A DNA stretch of 64,000 nucleotides, taken from positions 186,001 through 250,000 of the forward strand of contig JAEWGO010000011.1 of NCBI GenBank assembly GCA_023388255.1. The letters are read 5' to 3'. The first letter of the stretch is position 1; each line of letters begins with the position of its first letter. The DNA is from Pseudomonadota bacterium. GTDB lineage: Bacteria > Pseudomonadota > Gammaproteobacteria > Xanthomonadales > Rhodanobacteraceae. A program made the position numbers and the translations under genes. This document shows, in pieces, positions 8,610-16,663 of this stretch. The notes under the pieces were generated by a model. It worked only from the letters and a program-made list of their open reading frames with translations, was not told the origin of the DNA and made no database searches.

Positions 8610-8721
8610 GTTCGCCCCGAGGTATCGAAGCGCGACTCCCACACGATCTCGCCGCCCGGGGCGCCATCAAGCCAGCTTGTGGCGCCTCGCGCCGCTCACC
8701 CTTCGATACTGCGGGACGAAC
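8610..8721. repeat. 112-bp inverted-repeat intergenic element
   Basis: A 21-base left arm (8610-8630, GTTCGCCCCGAGGTATCGAA plus G) and a right arm (8701-8721) are inverted copies differing at only about three bases. The intervening 70 bases contain the further GC-rich complementary pair GGCGCC/GGCGCC. There is no open frame of interest and no transposase. The arms resemble the TTCGTCCTGAG-TATCGAAGG repeats scattered between genes in Xanthomonas-group genomes, from memory. It occupies the 292-bp gap between the GNAT gene and the convergent fatty-acid oxidation gene and may terminate both. Confidence 0.7.
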
Positions 8722-8800
8722 GGAACGAGGCTTGAGGAGGGAACGTTGGAAACGCGCGCATTGGGCCGGCTGGGCAGCCCGATTCCGCCACCTGCATGGA

Positions 8801-10852
8801 TCACGCGCGGCGCAACACCGCCGAATCCCATCCCGGCCGCGCCTTGAACCGCGCACCGTACTTCTGTTCGAGCGCATCGAGCTTCGCCTTCAGCGCATCG
8901 GCGCCCGTATCACGCACATGCTGGATCGGACCACCGCGGAACGGTGCAAACCCGGTGCCGAAGATCACGCCGGCGTCGAGCAGATCGGCATCGTCGACGA
9001 CCTTGTCGTGCAGGCAGGCGACTGCTTCGTTGAGCAGCGGCAAGATCAGGCGATCTTCCAGATCCTCCGGCGCGATGTAGTTCGGGTCGACCTCGGGCTT
9101 CTTCGGCTTGCCGTCTTCCCACATGTAGAAACCTTCGCCGTCTTTCTTGCCGCGCTTGACGCGGTCGACCAGTTCGGCGAGGCCGGGTGGAATGTCGAGG
9201 CCGAGGAATGGCCCGAGCTCCTTGCCGACTGACGCCGCGACATCGAGGCCGACCGTGTCGATCAGTTCGATCGGACCCATCGGCATGCCGAACTTCTTCG
9301 CCGCCTTGTCGATGACTGGTCCCGGAATGCCTTCGCTGAGTGCGCGTGCGGCTTCCAGCATGTAAGGCATCAGGATGCGGTTGACGAGGAAGCCCGGCGT
9401 GCCGGCAACCGGCACCGGCAGCTTGTCGATCGCCTTGCAGAATGCGAGCGCGCGTTTCTCGATCGCCGCATCGAGGCCGTCGTGGCGGACGATCTCGATC
9501 AGCGGCATCAGCGCGACCGGATTGAAATAGTGCAGGCCGAGGAAACGCGCCGGCGTCTGTACCGCCTTGCCCAGTTCAGCCAGCGGGATGCTGGAGGTGT
9601 TGGTCGCCAGCAGCGCGTCGGCCTTCATCTTGGGCTCGGTCGCGCGGTACAGCGCTTCCTTCGCTTCGGCGTTCTCGAAAATCGCCTCGATCATGAGGTC
9701 GGCATCGGCGATACCGGCGCCTTCGACGTCCGCCTTCAGGCGAGCCTGGGCTGGCGCGATGCGGTCGGCCGTCTTCAGGCGCTTCTCGAACAAGCTCTTC
9801 GCGCGGTCGAGCGCCGGCTGCACGAACGTCATCTCGCGATCCTGCAATGTCACCTCGAAGCCGCGCAGCGCGCACCACGCTGCGATGTCGCCACCCATGA
9901 CGCCAGCGCCGACCACGTGCACGTGCTTGATGCCGTGCTCGGCACCGCCGCCGAGCGACTTCAGGCGTTCCTGCAGGAAGAACACGCGGACAAGGTTGCG
10001 CGCGGTCGGAGTGGTCGCAAGCTTCGCGACCGCACGTGCTTCCAGTTTCAGGCGTTGCTTGATGCTCGATCCGCCGCGGCGCCAGGTCTCGATGAGCGCG
10101 AACGGCGCCGGGTACTGGTCCTTGCGCACCTTCGCCGCGGTCTGTTTGACGAGGATGGGGCCGAGGATCTGTCGCGCCGGCCATGTGTTGGTCGCCCATG
10201 CGGTCGCGCGTTGCATGAACGCGCGCTGGCGCGGATGCCGGATCAGCTCCTTCGCCGCGTCGACCAGCAGTTCCGGCGAGGTCAGCACATCGACCAGGCC
10301 CATCGCCTTGGCATTCGCGGCCGACACGTTGCGGCCGGTCAGCATCATTTCCAGAGCGGCCGGTGCGCCGACCAGCCGCGGCAGCCGCGCGCTGCCACCC
10401 CAGCCGGGAAAGATGCCGAGCTTGACTTCGGGCAATGCGATGCGCGTGGACGGGTCGCGCGAGGCGACGCGGTAACGGCAGGCCAGCGACATCTCGGTGC
10501 CGCCACCCATGCAGTGTCCGTGGATTGCCGCGACAGTCGGGCAGGGCAGGCGTGCGAGCTTCTGCAGCACGCGCTGGCCATTCTCGATCGCATCGAGCAC
10601 GGTACCGCTTCGGGCGAAGCCCTCGAATTCCTTGAGGTCGGCGCCGGCGACGAAGCCGGCGTTCTTGCCGGAACGAATCACGACGCCTTTCGGCGGCTCG
10701 AACGACAGGCGCTCGACGATCTCGGAAAGCTCGTCGAGCACGGCGCGGTTCATTGCGTTGACGCTGCTGCCGGCACGATCGAGCGTCAGTACCACGATGC
10801 CATCTTCGTCGCGGGTCGGCTGCCAGTGCTGAAAACGCAGGCCTTCAAACAT
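8801..10852 (-). CDS. Fatty-acid oxidation multienzyme (enoyl-CoA hydratase / 3-hydroxyacyl-CoA dehydrogenase)
   Basis: A 683-residue FadB/FadJ-like alpha subunit. The N-terminal crotonase domain (residues 1 to about 190) has the oxyanion segments FVAGADLKEF (67-76) and HGHCMGGGTE, with catalytic Glu120 and Glu142. A Rossmann NAD-binding motif GAGVMG at 315-320 opens the 3-hydroxyacyl-CoA dehydrogenase domain, followed by its C-terminal helical part (PVPVAGTPGFLVNRIL onward). It catalyses hydration and NAD-dependent oxidation in beta-oxidation, with a separate thiolase. No fadA thiolase gene is adjacent, so assignment to FadB or FadJ is left open. Confidence 0.92.
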   Translation of the reverse strand: MFEGLRFQHWQPTRDEDGIVVLTLDRAGSSVNAMNRAVLDELSEIVERLSFEPPKGVVIRSGKNAGFVAGADLKEFEGFARSGTVLDAIENGQRVLQKLARLPCPTVAAIHGHCMGGGTEMSLACRYRVASRDPSTRIALPEVKLGIFPGWGGSARLPRLVGAPAALEMMLTGRNVSAANAKAMGLVDVLTSPELLVDAAKELIRHPRQRAFMQRATAWATNTWPARQILGPILVKQTAAKVRKDQYPAPFALIETWRRGGSSIKQRLKLEARAVAKLATTPTARNLVRVFFLQERLKSLGGGAEHGIKHVHVVGAGVMGGDIAAWCALRGFEVTLQDREMTFVQPALDRAKSLFEKRLKTADRIAPAQARLKADVEGAGIADADLMIEAIFENAEAKEALYRATEPKMKADALLATNTSSIPLAELGKAVQTPARFLGLHYFNPVALMPLIEIVRHDGLDAAIEKRALAFCKAIDKLPVPVAGTPGFLVNRILMPYMLEAARALSEGIPGPVIDKAAKKFGMPMGPIELIDTVGLDVAASVGKELGPFLGLDIPPGLAELVDRVKRGKKDGEGFYMWEDGKPKKPEVDPNYIAPEDLEDRLILPLLNEAVACLHDKVVDDADLLDAGVIFGTGFAPFRGGPIQHVRDTGADALKAKLDALEQKYGARFKARPGWDSAVLRRA

Positions 10853-10935
10853 GACGGCTCCGGGCGGTTCGGGAAGGATGGCTATAATCCCGGCAAGCCG
10901 TGCGCCGGGTCAATGCGGGTTGGGGAGACGCGTCA

Positions 10936-11424
10936 GTGGTCGAGAAGAATGCCGAACCGCTGCTCACTCAGAGGGTGCTGGACCGCATCGTGCAATCGCC
11001 GCACAACCTGATCGTGCTCGACAGCGTGAACGTGGCCGAGACGATCACGCAGATGCGCATGCTGGCGATGCGCGGCGGCACTTCGGTGTATGCGTGGGAC
11101 GCAGAATCGGGCATTGCCTCGCTGCGCGAAAGCGGCCTGCACGTGCCAGGGTCGCGGCGCTTCGGCGATGCGTTGCGCTATGTGCTGCAGGGAGTGCATT
11201 TCGGCATCTACCTGTTCGTCGATGCCGAAACGCACCTGCGCCCAGGCGACACCTTGCTGTTGCGACGCATTTCGCGCATGCAATCGGGCAACGGGCGCAA
11301 ACTCGTCTTCGTCGGCAACCGCTTCGAGTTGCCAGAGGAACTGGACGGCATGTTCGAGCGGCTCGCCGCCGGTACCGAGAGCGCCCATGCGCTGCGTCTG
11401 CGCGATGGCCGCTGGGTGCAGTGA
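10936..11424 (+). CDS. Hypothetical protein coupled to GGDEF/EAL gene
   Basis: A 162-residue protein of unknown function. I chose the GTG at 10936 because GGGGAG precedes it at good spacing; an ATG at 10900 has none. There is no signal peptide or membrane segment. The sequence alternates hydrophobic strands and helices (NLIVLDSVNVAETITQMRML; GVHFGIYLFVDAETHLR) and looks like a globular alpha/beta domain. Its stop overlaps the start of the GGDEF/EAL gene by ATGA, so the products are made together and may interact. I recognise no family. Confidence 0.65.
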   Translation: MVEKNAEPLLTQRVLDRIVQSPHNLIVLDSVNVAETITQMRMLAMRGGTSVYAWDAESGIASLRESGLHVPGSRRFGDALRYVLQGVHFGIYLFVDAETHLRPGDTLLLRRISRMQSGNGRKLVFVGNRFELPEELDGMFERLAAGTESAHALRLRDGRWVQ

Positions 11425-14018
11425 TGGGGAACGCCGATGACCACTGTGGCGGTGCGTTGATCGTCGCTGCCGATCGCGACGACCGCCGCGCCTTGTTCGA
11501 TGCGCTCGACGTGCTCGGATTCGATGCGATCTATTCGGCGAAGGATACGGCGCAGGCACGCGAGTTCCTGGCGCAGGACATCCGCATTGATCTGGCCGTG
11601 CTTGAAATGCGCAACGATACGACGGACGCGTTGGCGTTCTGCGGCGAATTGCGCAAAAGCAAATCCGCCGCGGATGCGCCGCTCATCGGCATCCTTGGCG
11701 GACAAGGCGGCCCATGGCGCCCGGACAGCCTGCCGCCGGGTTTGGTCGAGTGGATTGCCAGCCCTGTCAAGCGCGACGACGCGAAGGCGCGCATCAAGGT
11801 CGCGCTGGCCACACGCAACGGCGGATCGGCACGCAAGGTCGACAGTGCGCCGCAGGGCGAGCGCTACCAGTTCGCGTTCGATGGCAGCCTCGACGAGCTC
11901 GCCCTGGTCGACCCCGCGAGCGGCCGCATCCTCGACGTCAATACGGCTTTCGTGCAGCGATCCGGCTATGCGCGGACGCAGCTTCTGGGTGGCTCCATCG
12001 ACGGCTTTGACGCGGACTTGTCGCCACACCGCCGCGCCGAGGTGAACCGCAAGCTCGCGCGCGATGGCAGCGTCGAGTTGCGTGGCGCCAAGCCACGGGC
12101 GGATGGATCGTCGTATCCGGTCCAGGTGCACGTACGCGTGGCGGTGCAGGAAGGCCGCGTCGTGCATTTCTACCAGTTCCGCGATCTGGCCGAACTCGAT
12201 CGCCATCAGCAGGCGCTCGACATGCTGATTCGATTCGCGCAAGCCGGCGCACGCGAAGACACGATGGACATTGCGCTGAAGACCCTGGCCGATTGGCTCG
12301 CGCTCGACTTTGCCGTGGTCTTCGAGGCGTCTGCCGAACACGCCGGCGAGGAGCCCGCGTCATGTTTCTACCAGCGCTTTGGAGCGACCAAGGACGGCCC
12401 TGCGCGCATGCGCGGCGCGGACCTGAAACGTGTGCTTGCCGGCGAGGAGGTGATGCATCCGACACACGCATGGAGGCTTTCCGAGACTGAGCTGGTGCGG
12501 GCACAACAGCTCGAATGCCTGATCGGGATTGCGCTGGTCGGAGAGCGCGACGAATGCCTCGGTGCGCTGCTGGTGGCGCGGCGCGAGGCGCTCGGCGATG
12601 GCGTTGCGCTGGAGGCATTGCGCGTGGTTGCGCACACGTTCGCGCTGGAACTCGAACTGCGCCGTTCCCGCGATCAGGGTCGCGCGATCGGGCTGATGGA
12701 TCCGCTCACCGGCCTGCCGAACCGCCTGCTGTTCAACGACCGCCTCAATTCGGCGATCAACGAGGCGCATCGCACCAGCGAGATGTTCGCCGTCGTGTTC
12801 GTCGATCTCGATCGCTTCAAGAACATCAACGATTCGCTCGGTCATGCCGTCGGCGACCAGGTGTTGGCCGCGGTCGCCAAGCGCCTGCGCGGCAGCGTGC
12901 GTGCTTCCGACACCGTTGCGCGTTATGCCGGCGACGAGTTCACCCTGATCCTGCGCCACATCGTGCAGCGCGACGACGTCGCGCGCATCGCCGAGAAGAT
13001 CGTGCGTGCGATGGAGGTGCCGCTGCAACTGGTCGGCGGACTCGAACTGAGCATGACCGCCTCCCTCGGGTTGAGTTTCTATCCGGACGACGCGATCGAC
13101 GCCGAACGCCTGCTCAAGCACGCGGATGTCGCGATGTATTCGGCCAAGGGCATGGGCCGCAACAACTTCCAGGCCTATGTCGCGGTGCCCGAGGAATCCC
13201 ATCGGCAGCGACTCGCGCTGGAAGCGAAACTGCGCCAGGCCGAGAAGAACGGCGAGCTGCGCGTGTTCTATCAGCCGCAGATCGACGGCAAAACCGAGGA
13301 CATCGTCGGCATGGAGGCGTTGATCCGCTGGGAGCATCCCGAACTCGGCATGATCAGCCCCGGCTTTTTCATTCCCATGGCCGAGGAATCGGGCCTGATC
13401 ATTTCGATCGGCGAATGGATCCTGCGTGCCGCCTGCCATGACGCCTGCCGCTGGCAGAGGCGCTTCGGACTGCCGCTGCGCATCGGTGTCAATCTCTCCG
13501 CGCTGCAGCTGCGCCAGCCGAACCTCGTGCAGATCGTGGAAGCGGTGCTGCAGGAAACCGGCATGGAAGCGGAACTGCTCGATCTGGAAGTGACCGAGAG
13601 CATCAGCATGAAGTCGATCCCGAACCTGCTGGAGACCTTGCACTCGCTGCGCGATCTCGGTTGCGGCATTTCGATCGACGATTTCGGTACCGGGCAGTCC
13701 TCGCTGGACTACATCAAGCGTTTCCCGGCCGACCGCATCAAGATCGACCAGGCGTTCGTGCGCAACATCGGCGTCGATCCGGATGACGAGGCGATCGTGC
13801 AGGCAACGATCTCGATGGCGCACAATCTCAATCGGGTGGTCGTCGCCGAAGGCGTCGAGATCGAGCAGCATCTGGAGTTCCTGCGCGCGCAAGGTTGCGA
13901 AGTGCTGCAAGGGTTCCTGTTCTGCAGGCCATTGCCGGCGACGAGTTTCGAGAACCTGTTGCAGGAGCGCGCACGCCTGCTCGGCAGCGCGGGCGCGTTG
14001 CCAGCGGCGCATACTTGA
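11424..14018 (+). CDS. REC-like/PAS/GAF/GGDEF/EAL cyclic-di-GMP protein
   Basis: An 864-residue cytoplasmic signalling protein. Order: a degenerate receiver-like region (about 10-130) without a clear phospho-acceptor, a PAS-like domain (about 150-255), a GAF-like domain (about 265-415), GGDEF (425-585) and EAL (600-850). The GGDEF motif reads AGDEF at 502-506 with an intact RxxD inhibitory site at 493-496. The EAL domain keeps EAL (631-633), NLSALQL, LEVTES, DDFGTG, KIDQAF and AEGVE, so c-di-GMP phosphodiesterase activity is likely. Whether the AGDEF half makes c-di-GMP or only binds GTP cannot be told. It overlaps the preceding gene. Confidence 0.92.
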   Translation: MGNADDHCGGALIVAADRDDRRALFDALDVLGFDAIYSAKDTAQAREFLAQDIRIDLAVLEMRNDTTDALAFCGELRKSKSAADAPLIGILGGQGGPWRPDSLPPGLVEWIASPVKRDDAKARIKVALATRNGGSARKVDSAPQGERYQFAFDGSLDELALVDPASGRILDVNTAFVQRSGYARTQLLGGSIDGFDADLSPHRRAEVNRKLARDGSVELRGAKPRADGSSYPVQVHVRVAVQEGRVVHFYQFRDLAELDRHQQALDMLIRFAQAGAREDTMDIALKTLADWLALDFAVVFEASAEHAGEEPASCFYQRFGATKDGPARMRGADLKRVLAGEEVMHPTHAWRLSETELVRAQQLECLIGIALVGERDECLGALLVARREALGDGVALEALRVVAHTFALELELRRSRDQGRAIGLMDPLTGLPNRLLFNDRLNSAINEAHRTSEMFAVVFVDLDRFKNINDSLGHAVGDQVLAAVAKRLRGSVRASDTVARYAGDEFTLILRHIVQRDDVARIAEKIVRAMEVPLQLVGGLELSMTASLGLSFYPDDAIDAERLLKHADVAMYSAKGMGRNNFQAYVAVPEESHRQRLALEAKLRQAEKNGELRVFYQPQIDGKTEDIVGMEALIRWEHPELGMISPGFFIPMAEESGLIISIGEWILRAACHDACRWQRRFGLPLRIGVNLSALQLRQPNLVQIVEAVLQETGMEAELLDLEVTESISMKSIPNLLETLHSLRDLGCGISIDDFGTGQSSLDYIKRFPADRIKIDQAFVRNIGVDPDDEAIVQATISMAHNLNRVVVAEGVEIEQHLEFLRAQGCEVLQGFLFCRPLPATSFENLLQERARLLGSAGALPAAHT

Positions 14019-14106
14019 GCCGCGACCCGATCTGTCATGCTCGCGGATTGCCGCGGCCATGACTGCGGTTTCGTGCATCGGCATTTTCTGGCGGATGCGG
14101 TTTCGT

Positions 14107-14134
14107 GCAACTATTCCGGCTGAATACGGTCCAG
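14107..14134 (+). promoter_or_regulatory. Possible sigma-E promoter of rpoE
   Basis: GCAACTA (14107-14113) and TCCAG (14130-14134) are separated by 16 bases, exactly the spacing of the much better sigma-E-type site before mucD at 16558. The match to GGAACTT/TCNAA is only partial. Autoregulation of rpoE is usual in this family, which is the main reason to list it. Confidence 0.3.
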
Positions 14135-14177
14135 GAACCATGCCTGGCGTGCCGGCAAAACAGGGAGAACGGCCCGG

Positions 14178-14759
14178 ATGGGCGAAAGCGACTTGGATCA
14201 GGCGCTGGTCGAGCGTGTCCAGAACGGCGACAAACGCGCGTTCGACCTCTTGGTCAGGAAATACCAGCACAAGCTGGTCAGTGTCATTTCCCGCTACATC
14301 AACGACTGGAGCGAATGCCAGGACGTTGCGCAGGAAGCGTTCGTGCGCGCGTATCGCGCTATCGGTTCGTTCCGCGGCGACGCCCAGTTCTATACCTGGA
14401 TCTACAAGATCGCGATCAACACCGCAAAGAACCATCTGGTGTCGCAAGGCCGGCGTCCGCCGACCGAGGACATCGCGGTCGAGGACGCGGTCCAGTTCGA
14501 TGGCGCCACGCGCCTGCACGAGTCCGCCACTCCCGAGCGCGAACTCATGCGACAGGAAATTGAACGAACCGTGTTCGCCACTGTCGAAGCCTTGCCGGAG
14601 GAGCTCAAGGTCGCGATCACATTGCGTGAAGTGGACGGGCTCAGCTACGAAGAGATTGCGGAAACGATGAATTGCCCGATCGGAACGGTCAGGTCTCGCA
14701 TCTTCCGCGCCCGCGAGGCGATCGACGAGCAGTTGCGCCCGCTGTTGTCGGAGAAATAG
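14178..14759 (+). CDS. rpoE: RNA polymerase sigma-E factor (RpoE/AlgU)
   Basis: A 193-residue extracytoplasmic-function sigma factor: region 2 (KRAFDLLVRKYQHKLV... DVAQEAFVRAYRAIGSFRG) binds core polymerase and the -10 element, and region 4 (LPEELKVAITLREVDGLSYE... IGTVRSRIFRARE) reads the -35 element. Length and sequence match the RpoE/AlgU group that responds to misfolded outer-membrane proteins. It is followed 6 bp later by its anti-sigma gene, then mucB and mucD, the standard order. AGGGAGAAC lies upstream of the ATG. Confidence 0.96.
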   Translation: MGESDLDQALVERVQNGDKRAFDLLVRKYQHKLVSVISRYINDWSECQDVAQEAFVRAYRAIGSFRGDAQFYTWIYKIAINTAKNHLVSQGRRPPTEDIAVEDAVQFDGATRLHESATPERELMRQEIERTVFATVEALPEELKVAITLREVDGLSYEEIAETMNCPIGTVRSRIFRAREAIDEQLRPLLSEK

Positions 14760-14765
14760 GACGTC

Positions 14766-15437
14766 ATGAACCAGCAGACCCACGAACAGCTCTCGGCGTT
14801 GATGGACGGTGAACTGGAACGCGACCAGATGCGTTTCCTGTTGAAGCGCACGGCGAGCGAGCCGGAGCTCCCCATCCGTTGGGCGCGTTATCACGTCGCG
14901 CGGCAGACCTTGCGTCGGCAGGAAGTCGTCGTGTTGATGCCGGGTTTCGCCGATGGGGTGATGGCGCGTCTCGAACACGAGCCCGCGACGCACGCGCGCA
15001 CGCCGGCCACGTGGCTTCGCTGGGGCACCGGTGGAGCGATCGCGGCGTCGGTCGCGGTTGCCGCGCTGATGTTGACGCGTCCTGCGATCGAGGCCGGCCC
15101 CGCGCCGGGACCGGCGATGGCCGCGAGGAATGCATCGCCGCAGGTCGCTTCCATCAATACCGCGCCAGCCACGGTGACGTCGCCGGCATCGACGAACTTC
15201 CGCCCGCCACTGCTGGCTCCGAACGGCCCGATCGAAGCGGCGCCGGCGAGTTTCGGCACCGACGTCGTCGAGCCGCTCTCGGCGGATCCGCGCCTGCAGT
15301 CCTACCTGATCCGTCATTACCAGACCCCGGACTCCGCCGGGCAGTCAAACCTCGTGCCATATGTCCTCTTGGCAGTTCCGCAGCGTGAGGCAGCGATGCA
15401 GCAGCAAGAGCGGCAACCGGCTCAACAGCGCCGCTGA
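14766..15437 (+). CDS. rseA: Anti-sigma-E factor RseA/MucA
   Basis: A 223-residue single-pass inner-membrane protein. Residues 1 to about 75 hold the cytoplasmic RseA N-terminal domain (LSALMDGELERDQMRFLLKR) that binds and silences sigma-E. The membrane segment is at about 86-103, followed by a Pro/Ala-rich periplasmic tail that should bind MucB/RseB. Stress triggers stepwise proteolysis by DegS-like and RseP proteases, releasing sigma-E. Only 6 bp separate it from rpoE. Confidence 0.9.
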   Translation: MNQQTHEQLSALMDGELERDQMRFLLKRTASEPELPIRWARYHVARQTLRRQEVVVLMPGFADGVMARLEHEPATHARTPATWLRWGTGGAIAASVAVAALMLTRPAIEAGPAPGPAMAARNASPQVASINTAPATVTSPASTNFRPPLLAPNGPIEAAPASFGTDVVEPLSADPRLQSYLIRHYQTPDSAGQSNLVPYVLLAVPQREAAMQQQERQPAQQRR

Positions 15438-15518
15438 GGAACGGGCACACATGTCGGCGCCTGCTTGGGACGTTCGATAGTGTCGCCTGCAGTCGCCGGA
15501 AGCGACGGAGTCGAGCCG

Positions 15519-16517
15519 GTGTTCAGGCTGCGCAATTCGGCATCCGCGGCATGTCGTCTCCTGCTGCCCATGCTCTCGTTGTTCGCAGTCGCGCAAACCC
15601 GCGTGCTGTCTGCCGCAGAGGACGATGCGAATGGCATGCTCGCGCGCATGTATGCGTCTATCGACACGCTCGACTATCAAGGCTCCTTTGTCTATGCGCG
15701 CGACGGCCAGATCGACACCTTGCGCATTTTCCACGCAGGCGGCGAAGGCGCCGAACGCGAACGGCTGCTCAGCACGAGCGGTGCTCGCAGCGAGATCGTC
15801 CGCAGCGGCGATTCGATTACCTTGCTGCAACATGACTCAGGGGCCGTGGTATTTCCGAATCGGCGCGGCACGCGGCTGCTGCCCTTGGTGCCGGACATTC
15901 GCGGCGAGCGTTTCAATGCGCACTATAGGCTGAAAGAAGGCGGCGACGATCGCGTCGCCGGCTACCGCGCGCGCGTCGTCGACATCGTGCCGCGCGACGC
16001 GTGGCGCTACGGCTATCGTCTGTGGCTTGAGGAATCATCCGGGATGCCTTTGCGCTCGGCCGTCGTCGATGCTCGCAAGCATCCGCTGGAGCAATTCATG
16101 TTCGTCGCGCTCGAATTGGGCGTGAGGCCGAAGGAAAGCGATCTCGCGCCGACCGTGACGACCGGCGCCACGACCTCGCCGACAGACACGCCGTTCGATG
16201 GCGAGCCGCGTTGGCGCGTCGTCCATCCTCCACCGGGCTACCGGTTCGTGCGCGCCCAGCACTCGACACAGGACACCCGCCATGGCGAGCACCTGACCTA
16301 CAGCGACGGCTTGGCGAATGTCTCGGTCTATGTCGAACCGCATGATCGCGCGGCGACAATTGCGCCGGATCGCTTCACGGCGCGTGGCGTGCTCGGCATC
16401 AGCGTGCACGACACGGCTGCGTGGCGCGTGACCGTGCTCGGCGACGTGCCGCGCGCCACGGCCGAACGCATGGCATCGTCGGTGCAGGCCGTGACGGTGC
16501 CAACCGCCGGCCGCTGA
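15519..16517 (+). CDS. mucB: Sigma-E regulatory protein MucB/RseB
   Basis: A 332-residue periplasmic protein with a signal peptide (about residues 1-33), then a lipoprotein-transport-like N-domain (LDYQGSFVYARDGQIDTLRIFH) and a C-terminal MucB/RseB domain (about 225-325). It binds the periplasmic tail of RseA and shields it from cleavage until lipopolysaccharide or misfolded porins displace it. I chose the GTG at 15519 because GGAG sits 9 bases upstream and a signal sequence follows at once; an ATG at 15465 would add 18 residues with no ribosome-binding site. Confidence 0.9.
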   Translation: MFRLRNSASAACRLLLPMLSLFAVAQTRVLSAAEDDANGMLARMYASIDTLDYQGSFVYARDGQIDTLRIFHAGGEGAERERLLSTSGARSEIVRSGDSITLLQHDSGAVVFPNRRGTRLLPLVPDIRGERFNAHYRLKEGGDDRVAGYRARVVDIVPRDAWRYGYRLWLEESSGMPLRSAVVDARKHPLEQFMFVALELGVRPKESDLAPTVTTGATTSPTDTPFDGEPRWRVVHPPPGYRFVRAQHSTQDTRHGEHLTYSDGLANVSVYVEPHDRAATIAPDRFTARGVLGISVHDTAAWRVTVLGDVPRATAERMASSVQAVTVPTAGR

Positions 16518-16557
16518 AGCGATGCTGAAACATGGTCGAGTGGGCTGCGGTGCGGTC

Positions 16558-16585
16558 GGAACTTTACTGAATCGATTCCATCCAA
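16558..16585 (+). promoter_or_regulatory. Sigma-E type promoter upstream of mucD
   Basis: A perfect GGAACTT (-35, 16558-16564), a 16-base spacer and TCCAA (-10, 16581-16585) match the RpoE consensus GGAACTT-N16-TCNAA. It lies 79 bp before the mucD start, in the 146-bp gap after mucB. It gives mucD its own sigma-E-responsive promoter in addition to read-through from rpoE. Confidence 0.75.
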
Positions 16586-16663
16586 ACGCGTGTTCGCCCA
16601 GCGGCTGAGAGTCCTCCGGCTTGGCGATCCATTCCGAATCAGGGACAAGGCGAGGTAGATGAC

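Noticed and set aside
8610..8721. Insertion sequence
   Set aside because: No transposase frame and only 112 bp between outer ends; treated as a non-coding palindromic repeat.
12360..15317. 985-codon minus-strand open frame opposite the GGDEF/EAL, rpoE and rseA genes
   Set aside because: Antisense shadow of three recognised genes with no motif of its own.
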